The notes: generated from the sequence alone by a model not told the origin. DNA of 64,000 nt from Hyphomicrobiales bacterium (GCA_900473805.1 UCMS01000006.1:62001-126000), one strand, 5' to 3'. Counted from the stretch's first letter, positions 41,526 through 49,878 are shown. Made by a program: numbers and translations.

Positions 41526-43088
41526 TCAATGAACCGGGACCGGCGCCGAGCCGGTCGCCAGTCGAGACTGCAGATAACCAAGCACCTCGCCGGCACCGAA
41601 AGGCCGTGAGAACAGGAAGCCCTGGGCATCTCCGATCCCGAGCGTTTTGATGAACTCGAGTTGCCGTACCGTTTCAATGCCTTCGATGGTGGTCGTAACC
41701 TGAAAGGTCTCGGAAAGCTTGTGCATGAGGTCCACCAGGGTTGCCCCCTGACTGGTCTCGACCATTTGCTGAGCGAAGGACCGGTCGATCTTGAGTTCGT
41801 CGAGCGGGAACCTGCGCAGATGATGGATCGAAGCGAAACCCGTGCCGAAATCATCGAGCGCAATCCGCACGCCACCCGATCGCAATTGCGCAAGGTTTCG
41901 GCAGACGAGATCAATGTCGACAGAAAAGACCGATTCCGTCACCTCGACGGTCAGGCGCTCGGGCGCCAGACCCGCCTCGACAAGGCTATCGAAGACATGG
42001 GAAACAAAGCCGGGGTCCTTGAACTGGTCGCCGGAAACATTGACGCTGACGCCAACGGGCGCAGGCCACCGCGAAGCCTCCTCGCAGGCCTTGCGGACGA
42101 CCCAACGGCCGATATCCAGGATTATGCCGATCCGTTCGGCAATCGGGATGAAGACATCCGGGGCAATCAGCCCGCGCGTCGGATGCTTCCAGCGAAGCAA
42201 GGCCTCGAGCGACCGGACCTCACCGTCTCTAACGCCAACGATCGGTTGGTAGTCGAGATAAAGCTCCCCCCCGCTCAGCGCATGAACAAGGTCCCGTTCC
42301 AGTTCCAGCGTCTCGTTAGCCGCCCGTGCAAGGGCCGGATCGTAGAGGGCGTGGCTTGCGCCGAAGCGCTGTTTCGCATGCCCTAGTGCCAGATCGGCGC
42401 GTTTGACCACCTCACTGACGTCGTGATCCGTAGCCTGAAGCAACGTTGCCCCGATGCTCACCCCCGCAAAGACCCGTTTTTTCTGGACCAGAAACGTGTG
42501 CGACAGGCTGTCTTCGATGGCCAGACAGACGAATTCGACGACTGCGCTTGATGCCTTGGGGAGGATCACGGCAAACTCGTCGCTACCGGTCCGGAAAAGC
42601 TGTGCCCCTTCGCCAACCGAGTGCGTGAGCCGCCGGCCCGCCTCCACGAGTAGCGCATCGCCCGCCTCATGGCCCATGGTGTCGTTGACAAATTTGAAGC
42701 GATCGATGTCGATCAGCAGCAACGCCTGGTTTGAGCGGGCTGTGCCGAACAAGGCACGCAGACTGTCATGCAGCGCTTCGCGGTCGCCGAGCCCCGTCAG
42801 TCCGTCCACACCGGGCGTGTGGCGATCGGCCTGACGCTCTTCCAGAACCGCGATCTGGCCTCTCAATTTCTGCTCCACCCCGGCGAGATAGGCGGCGAGC
42901 CCGGCGGTGACGAAAGGCAGGCCGGCGGTCAGCAAGAACGGCCAGGCAGACATGATCTTCAGCGGGGATATCCCGGCGACGTCTGCTCCGAGTGCGGGAA
43001 TCAGCAAAGCCAAGGGTGCGATGGCGCCAACGGCAAAGCCTGCAGCCGAATAGGTGAGCACGCGACGTGAGGCAGGCTTCTTTAACAT
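41526..43088 (-). CDS. GGDEF-EAL protein, probable c-di-GMP phosphodiesterase
   Basis: Predicted to degrade cyclic di-GMP. The 520-residue protein has two transmembrane helices (about residues 14-35 and 48-68), a short coiled coil, a degenerate GGDEF domain (RTGSDEF in place of GGDEF, so cyclase activity is doubtful) and a complete EAL domain: EALLRW, NVSGDQF, EVTES, DDFGTGFAS, KIDRSF, EGIET and QGFLFSRP. All metal and catalytic residues of active EAL enzymes seem present; the GGDEF may bind GTP as a regulatory domain. The start at 43088 lies in a 17-base inverted repeat. It is divergent from btaA with a 143-base gap. Confidence 0.9.
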   Translation of the reverse strand: MLKKPASRRVLTYSAAGFAVGAIAPLALLIPALGADVAGISPLKIMSAWPFLLTAGLPFVTAGLAAYLAGVEQKLRGQIAVLEERQADRHTPGVDGLTGLGDREALHDSLRALFGTARSNQALLLIDIDRFKFVNDTMGHEAGDALLVEAGRRLTHSVGEGAQLFRTGSDEFAVILPKASSAVVEFVCLAIEDSLSHTFLVQKKRVFAGVSIGATLLQATDHDVSEVVKRADLALGHAKQRFGASHALYDPALARAANETLELERDLVHALSGGELYLDYQPIVGVRDGEVRSLEALLRWKHPTRGLIAPDVFIPIAERIGIILDIGRWVVRKACEEASRWPAPVGVSVNVSGDQFKDPGFVSHVFDSLVEAGLAPERLTVEVTESVFSVDIDLVCRNLAQLRSGGVRIALDDFGTGFASIHHLRRFPLDELKIDRSFAQQMVETSQGATLVDLMHKLSETFQVTTTIEGIETVRQLEFIKTLGIGDAQGFLFSRPFGAGEVLGYLQSRLATGSAPVPVH

Positions 43089-43097
43089 GATGTTAAA
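43081..43097. promoter_or_regulatory. Inverted repeat over the start codon of the GGDEF-EAL gene
   Basis: TTTAACAT and ATGTTAAA flank one base, forming a perfect 17-base palindrome that contains the start codon (43088-43086). It could bind a repressor or form a small RNA hairpin, but a repeat of this size is also expected by chance about once in a window of this length. Confidence 0.25.
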
Positions 43098-43168
43098 CAC
43101 CCCATATTTTGTAGGCAATAAATTGTACGAAAAGCCTTTAGAATTGGTTAGCAGCTCAGGCGTGCCCC

Positions 43169-43186
43169 GCGTCATCAAACTGTAGC
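43169..43186 (+). promoter_or_regulatory. Candidate Pho box upstream of btaA
   Basis: GCGTCAT-N4-CTGTAGC resembles the PhoB box (two CTGTCAT units, 4-base spacer) at 9 of 14 positions and lies 46 bases before btaA. In Sinorhizobium meliloti, btaA-btaB are known to be PhoB-induced under phosphate limitation, so this is the expected place, but the match is poor. Confidence 0.35.
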
Positions 43187-43231
43187 ACCCGAGAGCTAAA
43201 CGCCAGCAACCTCAAGTGATGGCGGATTGAC

Positions 43232-44482
43232 ATGACAGAGATTGCACCGGATGCCGGCTTTCATCAGAACACGAAGCTGAAGGATGCGCTGCTGCAACAT
43301 CGGCCCCTGTCGGCCGCAGGGCTGTCGGAGCGTGTGTTCGGCCTGCTGTTCTCCGGTCTCGTCTATGCGCAGATCTGGGAGGACCCCGAGATCGACATGG
43401 AGGCAATGGCGCTTTCGGAAGGTCATCGCATCGTCACCATCGGTTCCGGCGGCTGCAACATGCTGGCTTATCTGAGCCGCCGACCAGCCGCGATAGACGT
43501 GGTCGACCTCAACCCGAACCATGTGGCCCTCAATCGCCTCAAGCTCGCCGCCTTCCACCATCTGCCGGATTACGCCGCTGTGCTGCGCTTCCTCGGGACG
43601 GCTGGCGAACGCGCCAACCTCGCTCTCTTCGACAAGCATATCGCCCCGCATCTGGATGAAACATCCCGTCGCTATTGGCAGAAGCGCGGTCTCATGGGCC
43701 GGCGGCGTGCGAGCGTCTTTACCCGCAACATCTATCGCACGGGTCTGCTTGGCCGCTTCATCGCGGTCGGTCACCTGCTGGCCCGGGCGCATGGTGTCCG
43801 GCTGGAAGATATGGTGGAAGCGAAGTCCTTGCGCGAACAGCGCCACGTCTTCGATACCCGCATCGCGCCGCTGTTCGACAAGCCCTTCGTGCGCTGGCTG
43901 ACAGCGCGCAAGAGCTCGCTCTTCGGCCTGGGCATCCCGCCGCAGCAATATGACGAGCTTGCGAGCCTCTCCGACGAAGGCACGATTGCACCAATCCTGC
44001 GGCATAGGCTGGAAAAGCTGGCATGCTATTTTCCCCTTCGGGACAACCCCTTTGCCTGGCAGGCTTTCGCACGCCGGTATCCGAAACCGGACGAGGGGTG
44101 CATGCCCAGCTATCTGCAGCCGCAGAACCATGAGGCGATCCGCGACTGCGCCGATCGGGTGACTGTCCATCATGCCGGCTTCACCGAACTTCTGGCGCAA
44201 AAGCCGGCAGCGAGCCTCGACCGCTTCGTTCTGCTCGATGCACAGGACTGGATGACGCCGCGTCAGTTGAACGAGCTCTGGACGGAGATCAGCCGCACGG
44301 CAGCCCCAGGCGCCCGCGTCATCTTCCGCACGGCAGCAGAAGCAAGCGTCCTCGACGGCAAACTCTCCGACAGTCTGCTGGAACAGTGGATCTATCTCGG
44401 CGACCAGTCGGCCGCGCTCGACAAACGGGACCGCTCGGCCATCTACGGCGGCTTCCACATCTATGAAAAGCGATCGGCATGA
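43232..44482 (+). CDS. btaA: S-adenosylmethionine:diacylglycerol 3-amino-3-carboxypropyltransferase BtaA
   Basis: First enzyme of betaine lipid (DGTS) synthesis: moves the aminocarboxypropyl group of S-adenosylmethionine to diacylglycerol. The 416-residue protein matches the BtaA (DUF3419) family, with FSGLVYAQIWEDPEID, a SAM-binding TIGSGGCNMLAYL followed by IDVVDLNPNHVALNRLKL, and LLDAQDWMTPRQLNELW near the end. It overlaps btaB by four bases (ATGA). Betaine lipids replace phospholipids when phosphate is scarce; a weak Pho box lies upstream. Confidence 0.94.
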   Translation: MTEIAPDAGFHQNTKLKDALLQHRPLSAAGLSERVFGLLFSGLVYAQIWEDPEIDMEAMALSEGHRIVTIGSGGCNMLAYLSRRPAAIDVVDLNPNHVALNRLKLAAFHHLPDYAAVLRFLGTAGERANLALFDKHIAPHLDETSRRYWQKRGLMGRRRASVFTRNIYRTGLLGRFIAVGHLLARAHGVRLEDMVEAKSLREQRHVFDTRIAPLFDKPFVRWLTARKSSLFGLGIPPQQYDELASLSDEGTIAPILRHRLEKLACYFPLRDNPFAWQAFARRYPKPDEGCMPSYLQPQNHEAIRDCADRVTVHHAGFTELLAQKPAASLDRFVLLDAQDWMTPRQLNELWTEISRTAAPGARVIFRTAAEASVLDGKLSDSLLEQWIYLGDQSAALDKRDRSAIYGGFHIYEKRSA

Positions 44483-45141
44483 GCGCCGACCGCAGCACCA
44501 TCGTTGACGGGTCAGGCCACGCGGACCGCATGGACGCGATGTATCGCTATCAGCGGCACATCTATGATCTCACCCGGAAATACTACCTTCTCGGCCGCGA
44601 CCTCATGATTTCCGGCTTGGCTGTTCCGGACGGCGGCACCCTCCTCGAAGTGGGCTGCGGCACGGGTCGCAACCTATTGCGGGCCCGCCGCCACTATCCT
44701 TCGGCCAGCCTGTGCGGTCTCGACATCTCGGCGGAAATGCTTGCCTCCGCGCGCCGCAATTTCCGCGGGGAAAGCGACCAGCCCCTGCTGCGAGTCGCCG
44801 ACGCGACCCGCTTTACCGCCGCAGATTTCGGCACGGGCGCCTTCGACCGCGTGATGATCTCCTATGCACTGTCGATGATCCCGGACTGGGAGGCAGCCAT
44901 CGACCGGGCACTTGCGGTGCTTGGCCCGGCGGGCTCGTTGCACATCGTCGACTTCGGCCAGCAGGAACGGCTTCCCAAATTCGCACGGAAGGTCCTGCAG
45001 GCCTGGCTCAATCGTTTCCACGTGACCCCACGCGCAGACCTGCGGGAGGCCCTTGAGAAACACGCCCGGCAAAATGGCTTCCACCTCACCTTTGAGTCGC
45101 TGTGGCGCGGCTATGCCTGGCACGCCGTTCTCTCTCGTTGA
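44479..45141 (+). CDS. btaB: Diacylglyceryl-homoserine N-methyltransferase BtaB
   Basis: Methylates the diacylglyceryl-homoserine made by BtaA three times to give DGTS. The 220-residue protein is a class I SAM methyltransferase: LLEVGCGTGRNLLRARRHY (motif I), LCGLDISAEML (motif II) and FDRVMISYALSMI. The conserved N-terminal YRYQRHIYDLTRKYYLLGRD helps to identify BtaB. Translation is coupled to btaA by an ATGA overlap. Confidence 0.93.
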   Translation: MSADRSTIVDGSGHADRMDAMYRYQRHIYDLTRKYYLLGRDLMISGLAVPDGGTLLEVGCGTGRNLLRARRHYPSASLCGLDISAEMLASARRNFRGESDQPLLRVADATRFTAADFGTGAFDRVMISYALSMIPDWEAAIDRALAVLGPAGSLHIVDFGQQERLPKFARKVLQAWLNRFHVTPRADLREALEKHARQNGFHLTFESLWRGYAWHAVLSR

Positions 45142-45289
45142 GCGGCGGCGGTTTTCAAAAATCCCTGCATCGGACGGATTGCATGTAACCCCGTTTTAAC
45201 CATGATGGGTGGACAAGGACACTCGATGCACCAAACGGACCTTTACCGTCTGTCCGGGCACGAGCTTTAACCTGACCCATGGACGACCG

Positions 45290-46069
45290 ATGCGGTGGCT
45301 ATCGACGGCACTTTTGCCCTTCTGCCTGTTTTTCGCCGGCTGCACATCGGGCAGCTACGACCTCATGGAGACGGCGTCCGTCTCGCCGCGCTTCCACGAT
45401 ACAGATCCTCAGGACTTCGGGGGCAAGACACCCCACCGTCACCAGGTGCACGGTATCGACGTGTCCAAATGGAACGGCGACGTCGATTGGCGCGAGGTCA
45501 AGCGTTCGGGCGTCTCTTTCGTCTTCATCAAGGCGACGGAAGGCGGCGACCGTCTGGATCCGCGATTCAACGAATACTGGCAAGGCGCCCGTGTGGCGGG
45601 CCTCGCTTACGCCCCCTACCACTTCTACTATTTCTGTTCGACGGCCGACCAGCAGGCAGACTGGTTCATCGCCAATGTCCCGCGTGAGGCCATCCAGCTG
45701 CCACCGGTGCTCGACGCCGAATGGAATCCCTCCTCCAAGACCTGCCGTACCCGTCCGGACCCGGCAACGGTCCGCAGCGAGATGAAGCGGTTCATGGACC
45801 GTATTGAGGCCTATTACGGCAAACGGCCGATCATCTATACCTCCGTTGACTTCCATCGCGACAATCTCGACGGCGCCTTCAACGACTACCACTTCTGGGT
45901 TCGTGCGGTGGCACAACATCCGAGCGAGATCTATTCGCAACGCCGCTGGGCCTTTTGGCAATATACCTCGACTGGTGTCATCCCCGGCATCAAGGGCGGT
46001 ACCGATATCAACGTCTTTGCCGGAACGCAGAAGAACTGGCACAATTGGGTCGCCGCCGTTTCGAAATGA
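45290..46069 (+). CDS. GH25 muramidase-like lipoprotein
   Basis: Predicted peptidoglycan muramidase of the lysozyme (Chalaropsis) type in the envelope. With the start at 45290 the 259-residue protein has a lipoprotein signal with lipobox FAG-C (Cys about 18) and a GH25 domain: HGIDVSKWNGDVDW (first Asp), VSFVFIKATEGG, PPVLDAEWN (Asp and Glu) and RWAFWQYTSTGVIPGI. All catalytic acids are visible. An in-frame upstream ATG at 45209 would place the signal peptide internally and is rejected. GH25 enzymes are common in phages, but the lipobox and codon use suggest a chromosomal gene. Confidence 0.9.
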   Translation: MRWLSTALLPFCLFFAGCTSGSYDLMETASVSPRFHDTDPQDFGGKTPHRHQVHGIDVSKWNGDVDWREVKRSGVSFVFIKATEGGDRLDPRFNEYWQGARVAGLAYAPYHFYYFCSTADQQADWFIANVPREAIQLPPVLDAEWNPSSKTCRTRPDPATVRSEMKRFMDRIEAYYGKRPIIYTSVDFHRDNLDGAFNDYHFWVRAVAQHPSEIYSQRRWAFWQYTSTGVIPGIKGGTDINVFAGTQKNWHNWVAAVSK

Positions 46070-46200
46070 CCCTTCTGCCGACCGGCGTTGGCGGAAATCC
46101 AACTTCGGGTCGCGCCTACATGCCAACGCGCCACAGAACCGTCGTCATGTCCGGCCAGTGTCGCGGAGACCTCCCCAAGGCATATTTAAAGGACCTCTTG

Positions 46201-47385
46201 ATGACGCTCGCCACCCGCATCACCCTCCCCCTCGCCATGCTGCTGGCCTCGACCAGCCTCTCTTTCGCCCAACAATGTGGAGGCGACCTGGCAGCGTTTC
46301 TCGATGGGGTACGCCAGGAATCAATCGCAGCCGGAACTCCGGCAGACGTGGTGGACAAGGCACTGGCCGGCGCTCAGATCAATGAGAAGGTGCTCTCGCG
46401 CGACCGCTCCCAAGGCGTCTTCCGCCAGACCTTTCTCGAATTCTCGCAGCGCACCGTCTCGCAGGCGCGTCTCGATATCGGCCGCCAGAAACTGAAGCAA
46501 TTTGCCGACACCTTTGCCCGGGCGGATGAGGAATACGGCGTGCCCGCGGGCGTGATCACCGCTTTCTGGGCGATGGAAACGGATTTCGGCGCCGTGCAGG
46601 GCGATTTCAACACCCGCGACGCACTCGTTACCCTGTCCCATGACTGCCGCCGCCCCGAACTTTTCCGTCCGCAATTGCTGGCCCTGATCAAGATGGTGCA
46701 GCATGCCGACCTTGATCCCGCGACAAACACCGGTGCCTGGGCGGGCGAAATCGGCCAGGTCCAGATGCTCCCGAAAGACATCATCGAATTCGGTGTTGAC
46801 GGAGACGGCGACGGCCATATCAACCTCAAGACAAGCAGCCCGGATGCCATCCTCACGGCAGCAAAGTTCATCCAGCATCTCGGGTTCAAGAAGGGCGAGC
46901 CCTGGGTCCAGGAAGTGACAATTCCGGAAAACCTGCCCTTCGAAAAGTCGGGCCTCGGCGGCACCCTGACCGCCGGCGACTGGTTCGCATTGGGTGTTGC
47001 GCCTCGCGACGGCAACACGGCATTCGCCGCCCTGCCCGCGTCGCTGGTCCTGCCGCAGGGACGCAAGGGTCCGGCGTTCATCACCTATCCGAATTTCAAC
47101 ATCTATCTCGAATGGAACCAGTCGTTCATCTACACGACCTCGGCCGCCTATTTCGCCACCCGCCTTTCAGGCGCGCCGCCTTACCAGAAGGGCAATCCGG
47201 AACCGGGTCTCAGCCTCGACGAGATGAAGGGCCTGCAAACCAAACTCCAGGCACTCGGCTATGACGTCGGGAAGATCGACGGCATTCTGGGTTCGGGAAC
47301 CCGGGTCGCCATCCAGAAAGAACAGCAGCGTCTCGGCCTCCCCGCCGACGGCTGGGCGACATCCGCGCTGCTCAACGCGCTCTGA
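46201..47385 (+). CDS. Lytic murein transglycosylase, MltB family
   Basis: Periplasmic lytic transglycosylase with a peptidoglycan-binding tail. The start at 46201 is chosen because AAGGACC lies upstream and a signal peptide follows at once (TLATRITLPLAMLLASTS, cleavage near FAQ). The 394-residue protein has the MltB SLT_2 domain with catalytic Glu in FWAMETDFGAVQG, the EIGQVQMLPKDIIEFGVDGD loop, and a C-terminal PG_binding_1 domain (LQTKLQALGYDVGKIDGILG). The frame is open upstream but that stretch overlaps the GH25 gene. A strong terminator follows 28 bases after the stop. Confidence 0.92.
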   Translation: MTLATRITLPLAMLLASTSLSFAQQCGGDLAAFLDGVRQESIAAGTPADVVDKALAGAQINEKVLSRDRSQGVFRQTFLEFSQRTVSQARLDIGRQKLKQFADTFARADEEYGVPAGVITAFWAMETDFGAVQGDFNTRDALVTLSHDCRRPELFRPQLLALIKMVQHADLDPATNTGAWAGEIGQVQMLPKDIIEFGVDGDGDGHINLKTSSPDAILTAAKFIQHLGFKKGEPWVQEVTIPENLPFEKSGLGGTLTAGDWFALGVAPRDGNTAFAALPASLVLPQGRKGPAFITYPNFNIYLEWNQSFIYTTSAAYFATRLSGAPPYQKGNPEPGLSLDEMKGLQTKLQALGYDVGKIDGILGSGTRVAIQKEQQRLGLPADGWATSALLNAL

Positions 47386-47707
47386 TCATTAGCCGCCGTA
47401 TTGTACTTTCCGGCCGGGGCTCTTCGCCCCGGTTTTTTGTTTGATGACTAGGTTTACTCTACAAAAACGGCACCTTGAAAAATGCGACAGAGGCATCGCC
47501 AGTTTGCGCCGTTAAGGCCCCGTGGGCCTCACTGTAATTAACCTCCATTAACAATTAGGGAGGGTGTCGGAACTCCCTGAAATTCTGAGCGTTTTCCCAA
47601 CAGACCGGATGTTGTCCACTGTTCCATGCGGCAGCGCAGCATAGATTCTGCTTTCCGCTGACACAAATCGGACATAATATCTAACGGTCAACGCAAGGAG
47701 GCACACA
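47386..47707. other. Intergenic region before the microprotein gene
   Basis: This 322-base stretch contains the terminator at 47414-47438, then a less GC-rich leader with GGCCCCGTGGGCC (about 47516) and a possible hairpin AGGGAG/CTCCCT (about 47557-47578), and the putative promoter and ribosome-binding site of the 25-codon gene. No larger reading frame was recognised. A small RNA here is possible but not supported. Confidence 0.5.
47414..47438 (+). terminator. Rho-independent terminator after the MltB-type gene
   Basis: Stem CCGGGGC (47414-47420), loop TCTTC, stem GCCCCGG (47426-47432), then six T. A textbook intrinsic terminator ending the GH25/MltB region. Confidence 0.9.
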
Positions 47708-47785
47708 ATGGGACTGACCAATTCGCTTAATGTCCTGATCGTCGGTGCGGCGTTTGTTTTCATAGCCACGATGCTGTTCATCTGA
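47708..47785 (+). CDS. 25-residue membrane microprotein
   Basis: A very short gene with unusually clear signals: a perfect AAGGAGG ribosome-binding site seven bases before the ATG, and a translation beginning MGLTNSLNVLIVG and ending MLFI, which forms one transmembrane helix with almost no charge. A possible -10 (TAATAT, 47675-47680) lies 28 bases before the start, with CTTTCC as a weak -35. No family was recognised. It is isolated by a strong terminator upstream and the metF terminator downstream, so it appears to be an independent transcript. Such single-helix microproteins often regulate a membrane complex, but nothing here identifies a partner. Confidence 0.65.
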   Translation: MGLTNSLNVLIVGAAFVFIATMLFI

Positions 47786-47858
47786 TCGGAGATCGGATGA
47801 ACCACCCGCCATGAGACGGCCGGCTGAGGCCTCTCCAGCAGCAATGCTTCAACCATTC

Positions 47859-47892
47859 AAAAAAGGCGCGTGACAAGAACCGTCACGCGCCT
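47859..47892 (-). terminator. Terminator of metF (bidirectional)
   Basis: An 11-bp stem AGGCGCGTGAC / GTCACGCGCCT with a 7-base loop lies 28 bases after the metF stop and is followed on the minus strand by T6. The plus side also has a T-rich end (TTTCTCTTT), so it may also end transcription of the microprotein gene. Confidence 0.88.
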
Positions 47893-47919
47893 TTCTCTTT
47901 GACAATTTGCATGCAGTCT

Positions 47920-48828
47920 TCAGGCAGCGGCCCCCGACAGGCCGCTCGACTGCGGACCAAGACCCAGACGGCTCAGCGTCGAAATGGTGAGTGGGGCGCG
48001 GTTCATCGTGTAGAGATGAAATTCCCCGATGCCGCGTCCGGCAAGGTCTGCGATCTGCTCCGCCGCAATATCCGAAGCAACCTCGGCCCGCGCCTGCGCA
48101 TCCCCCTCCGTACCGCCAAAACGCCGATCAAAATGCTCCGGCACGCTGGCGCCGCACATCGACGCAAACCTCTTGAGCTGGGTCAGGTTCTGGATCGGCA
48201 TGATTCCAGGCACGATAGGGATCGAAATGCCAGCAGCCCGGACGCGATTGAGATAGCGCTCGAACACGTCATTGTCGAAGAAGAACTGCGTCAGCGCCCG
48301 CGTTGCACCAGCATCGACCTTGCGCTTCAGCATATCGATGTCGGCAGCCTCATCCTGGCTCTCCGGATGTTTCTCCGGATAGGCCGAGACAGAGATCTCG
48401 AATTCGCCCATCTCGCGCAGTCCGCCAACCAAGTCGGCCGCATTTTCAAAACCGCCCGGATGCGGTTCATAACGCGTTCCCACGCCGCCTTGCGGATCGC
48501 CGCGCAGCGCGACGAAATGCCGAACGCCGACCGCCTTGAACTCGTCGACGACCTGGCGGACCTCATCGCGGCTTGCCCCGACACAGGTGAGATGCGCTGC
48601 CGTCGAAAGAGACGTCTGGCCGATCAGCCGTCCGACCGTGGCAAGCGTCGGTTCACGCGTCGTGCCGCCGGCCCCATAGGTGACGGAAACGAAATACGGC
48701 TGGAATGGCTGCAGCGCCTCCACGGTTTGCCAGAGTTGATCAGCCATATCCGGGGACTTCGGCGGAAAGAACTCGAAGGAGATCTTCAGCTTGGGGGACT
48801 GGGTGCTGGAGCGATCATTCTGGGCCAT
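47920..48828 (-). CDS. metF: 5,10-methylenetetrahydrofolate reductase MetF
   Basis: FAD enzyme that makes 5-methyltetrahydrofolate for methionine synthesis. The 302-residue protein has the (beta/alpha)8 family signs SFEFFPPKSPDM, the catalytic Glu in FEFF, YGAGGTTREPTLATV, AHLTCVGASRDEV, FVALRGDPQGG and IPIVPGIMPIQNLTQLKRF. It follows the ArsR-methyltransferase gene with a one-base gap, so they form an operon ended by a strong terminator. Confidence 0.96.
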   Translation of the reverse strand: MAQNDRSSTQSPKLKISFEFFPPKSPDMADQLWQTVEALQPFQPYFVSVTYGAGGTTREPTLATVGRLIGQTSLSTAAHLTCVGASRDEVRQVVDEFKAVGVRHFVALRGDPQGGVGTRYEPHPGGFENAADLVGGLREMGEFEISVSAYPEKHPESQDEAADIDMLKRKVDAGATRALTQFFFDNDVFERYLNRVRAAGISIPIVPGIMPIQNLTQLKRFASMCGASVPEHFDRRFGGTEGDAQARAEVASDIAAEQIADLAGRGIGEFHLYTMNRAPLTISTLSRLGLGPQSSGLSGAAA

Positions 48829-48829
48829 T

Positions 48830-49837
48830 TTATCGATTCCCCGTCAGGACAAGCGGTTCTGGATCAATCCGGAGTGCGGCAGCACTTTCGCGCCGGGCAA
48901 GCCAGATGGTGACGGTCAGCCCCCGACCTGCAGCGCTCTCAGGCGGGAGGTCGACGACATTCTCGACCGAGAGCCCGTGTCGCGCCAGCCACTCAGACAT
49001 GACAGCATGGGAGAAGCCGAGCCGCAGGTGGGCGTGTTCGTTGCGCAGGTAGTCAAGCTCATGCGGTGCCAAATCGATGATCACGAGACGCCCACCGGGA
49101 CGCAACATGCGCGCAGCCTCCGCCAGAGCCAGATCCGGCTCCTCAAGGAAGTGCAGGACCTGATGAACCGTAACCAGGTCATAATCGCTCGCATCGAGCG
49201 GCAGATTGAGAATATCGCCGTGACGCACGGTTGCCGACAGAATCCCTGCCTTATCGAGATTGGACCGGGCCACCGACAGCATGTCGCGGCTTGCATCGAC
49301 GCCGACGGCACGCCGGTAGCGGTCCGCCAGCAGTTGCAGAATCCGGCCGGTGCCGGTGCCGAGATCGAGCAGAGCCTCAACCGGCTCCTCGCCGATGAGC
49401 TCGAGCAGCGCAGCTTCGACATCGGCATCGTTCACGTGCAGCCGGCGCAACTCGTCCCATTCGGAAGCATTGCGGCTGAAGTATTCCTGTGCTTTCTCGG
49501 CCCTTGCCCGTTTGACGGCGGCCAGTCGGTCCCGGTCACGCAGCAGCACCGGGTCCGCCTCTTCCGTTACGTCAAGCAACATGCGGATCAGGCTCGAGGC
49601 CGCCCCTTCCTGCTTGAGGCGGAAATAGGCCCAGGCACCTTCCTGATAGCGGTCGATCAACTCGGCTTCGGCCAGCAATTTCAGGTGACGGGAAATCCGT
49701 GGCTGCGACTGGCCGAGAATTTCGGTAAGGTCCGTCACGGTGAGGTCGCCGGCTGCAAGCAGCGCCAGCAGACGAAGGCGAGTCGGCTCTCCCGCCGCCT
49801 TCAGCAGATCCACCAGACTGTCGACACCAAACTGCAT
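48830..49837 (-). CDS. ArsR-family regulator fused to a SAM methyltransferase domain (SahR-like)
   Basis: Probable repressor of methionine-cycle genes. The 335-residue protein has an N-terminal winged helix (LLKAAGEPTRLRLLALLAAG; recognition helix QSQPRISRHLKLLAEA) and a C-terminal class I methyltransferase-like domain (LLDLGTGTGRILQLLADRY, VGVDASRDML, HQVLHFLEEPDLALAEAARM). ATG 49837 has GAGG six bases upstream. In proteobacteria SahR, an ArsR protein, is known to sense S-adenosylhomocysteine and control genes such as metF and ahcY; the fused methyltransferase domain here could be the SAH/SAM sensor (inference). It is cotranscribed with metF and preceded by a perfect palindrome at 49859-49878. 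I did not assign sahR because a fused form may differ in name. Confidence 0.88.
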   Translation of the reverse strand: MQFGVDSLVDLLKAAGEPTRLRLLALLAAGDLTVTDLTEILGQSQPRISRHLKLLAEAELIDRYQEGAWAYFRLKQEGAASSLIRMLLDVTEEADPVLLRDRDRLAAVKRARAEKAQEYFSRNASEWDELRRLHVNDADVEAALLELIGEEPVEALLDLGTGTGRILQLLADRYRRAVGVDASRDMLSVARSNLDKAGILSATVRHGDILNLPLDASDYDLVTVHQVLHFLEEPDLALAEAARMLRPGGRLVIIDLAPHELDYLRNEHAHLRLGFSHAVMSEWLARHGLSVENVVDLPPESAAGRGLTVTIWLARRESAAALRIDPEPLVLTGNR

Positions 49838-49858
49838 GCGAGCCTCACGACGAAAATG

Positions 49859-49878
49859 ACATAAAGATATCTTTATGT
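49859..49878. promoter_or_regulatory. 20-bp perfect palindrome, likely SahR-like operator
   Basis: Two ACATAAAGAT arms meet head to head with no spacer, 21 bases before the ATG of the ArsR-methyltransferase gene. The size, symmetry, AT-richness and place are those of an ArsR-family operator, suggesting autoregulation of the regulator-metF operon. By chance a 20-bp perfect palindrome is expected well under once in this window. Confidence 0.8.

Noticed and set aside
42500..42800. Active diguanylate cyclase in the GGDEF-EAL protein
   Set aside because: The active-site loop reads GSDEF rather than GGDEF/GGEEF, so only the EAL phosphodiesterase is proposed as active.
45209..45289. Upstream start of the GH25 gene at 45209
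   Set aside because: It would bury the lipoprotein signal peptide; the ATG at 45290 begins it directly.
47515..47540. CtrA box TTAA-N-TTAA near 47530
   Set aside because: The two TTAA units are separated by six bases rather than seven and no clear promoter follows.
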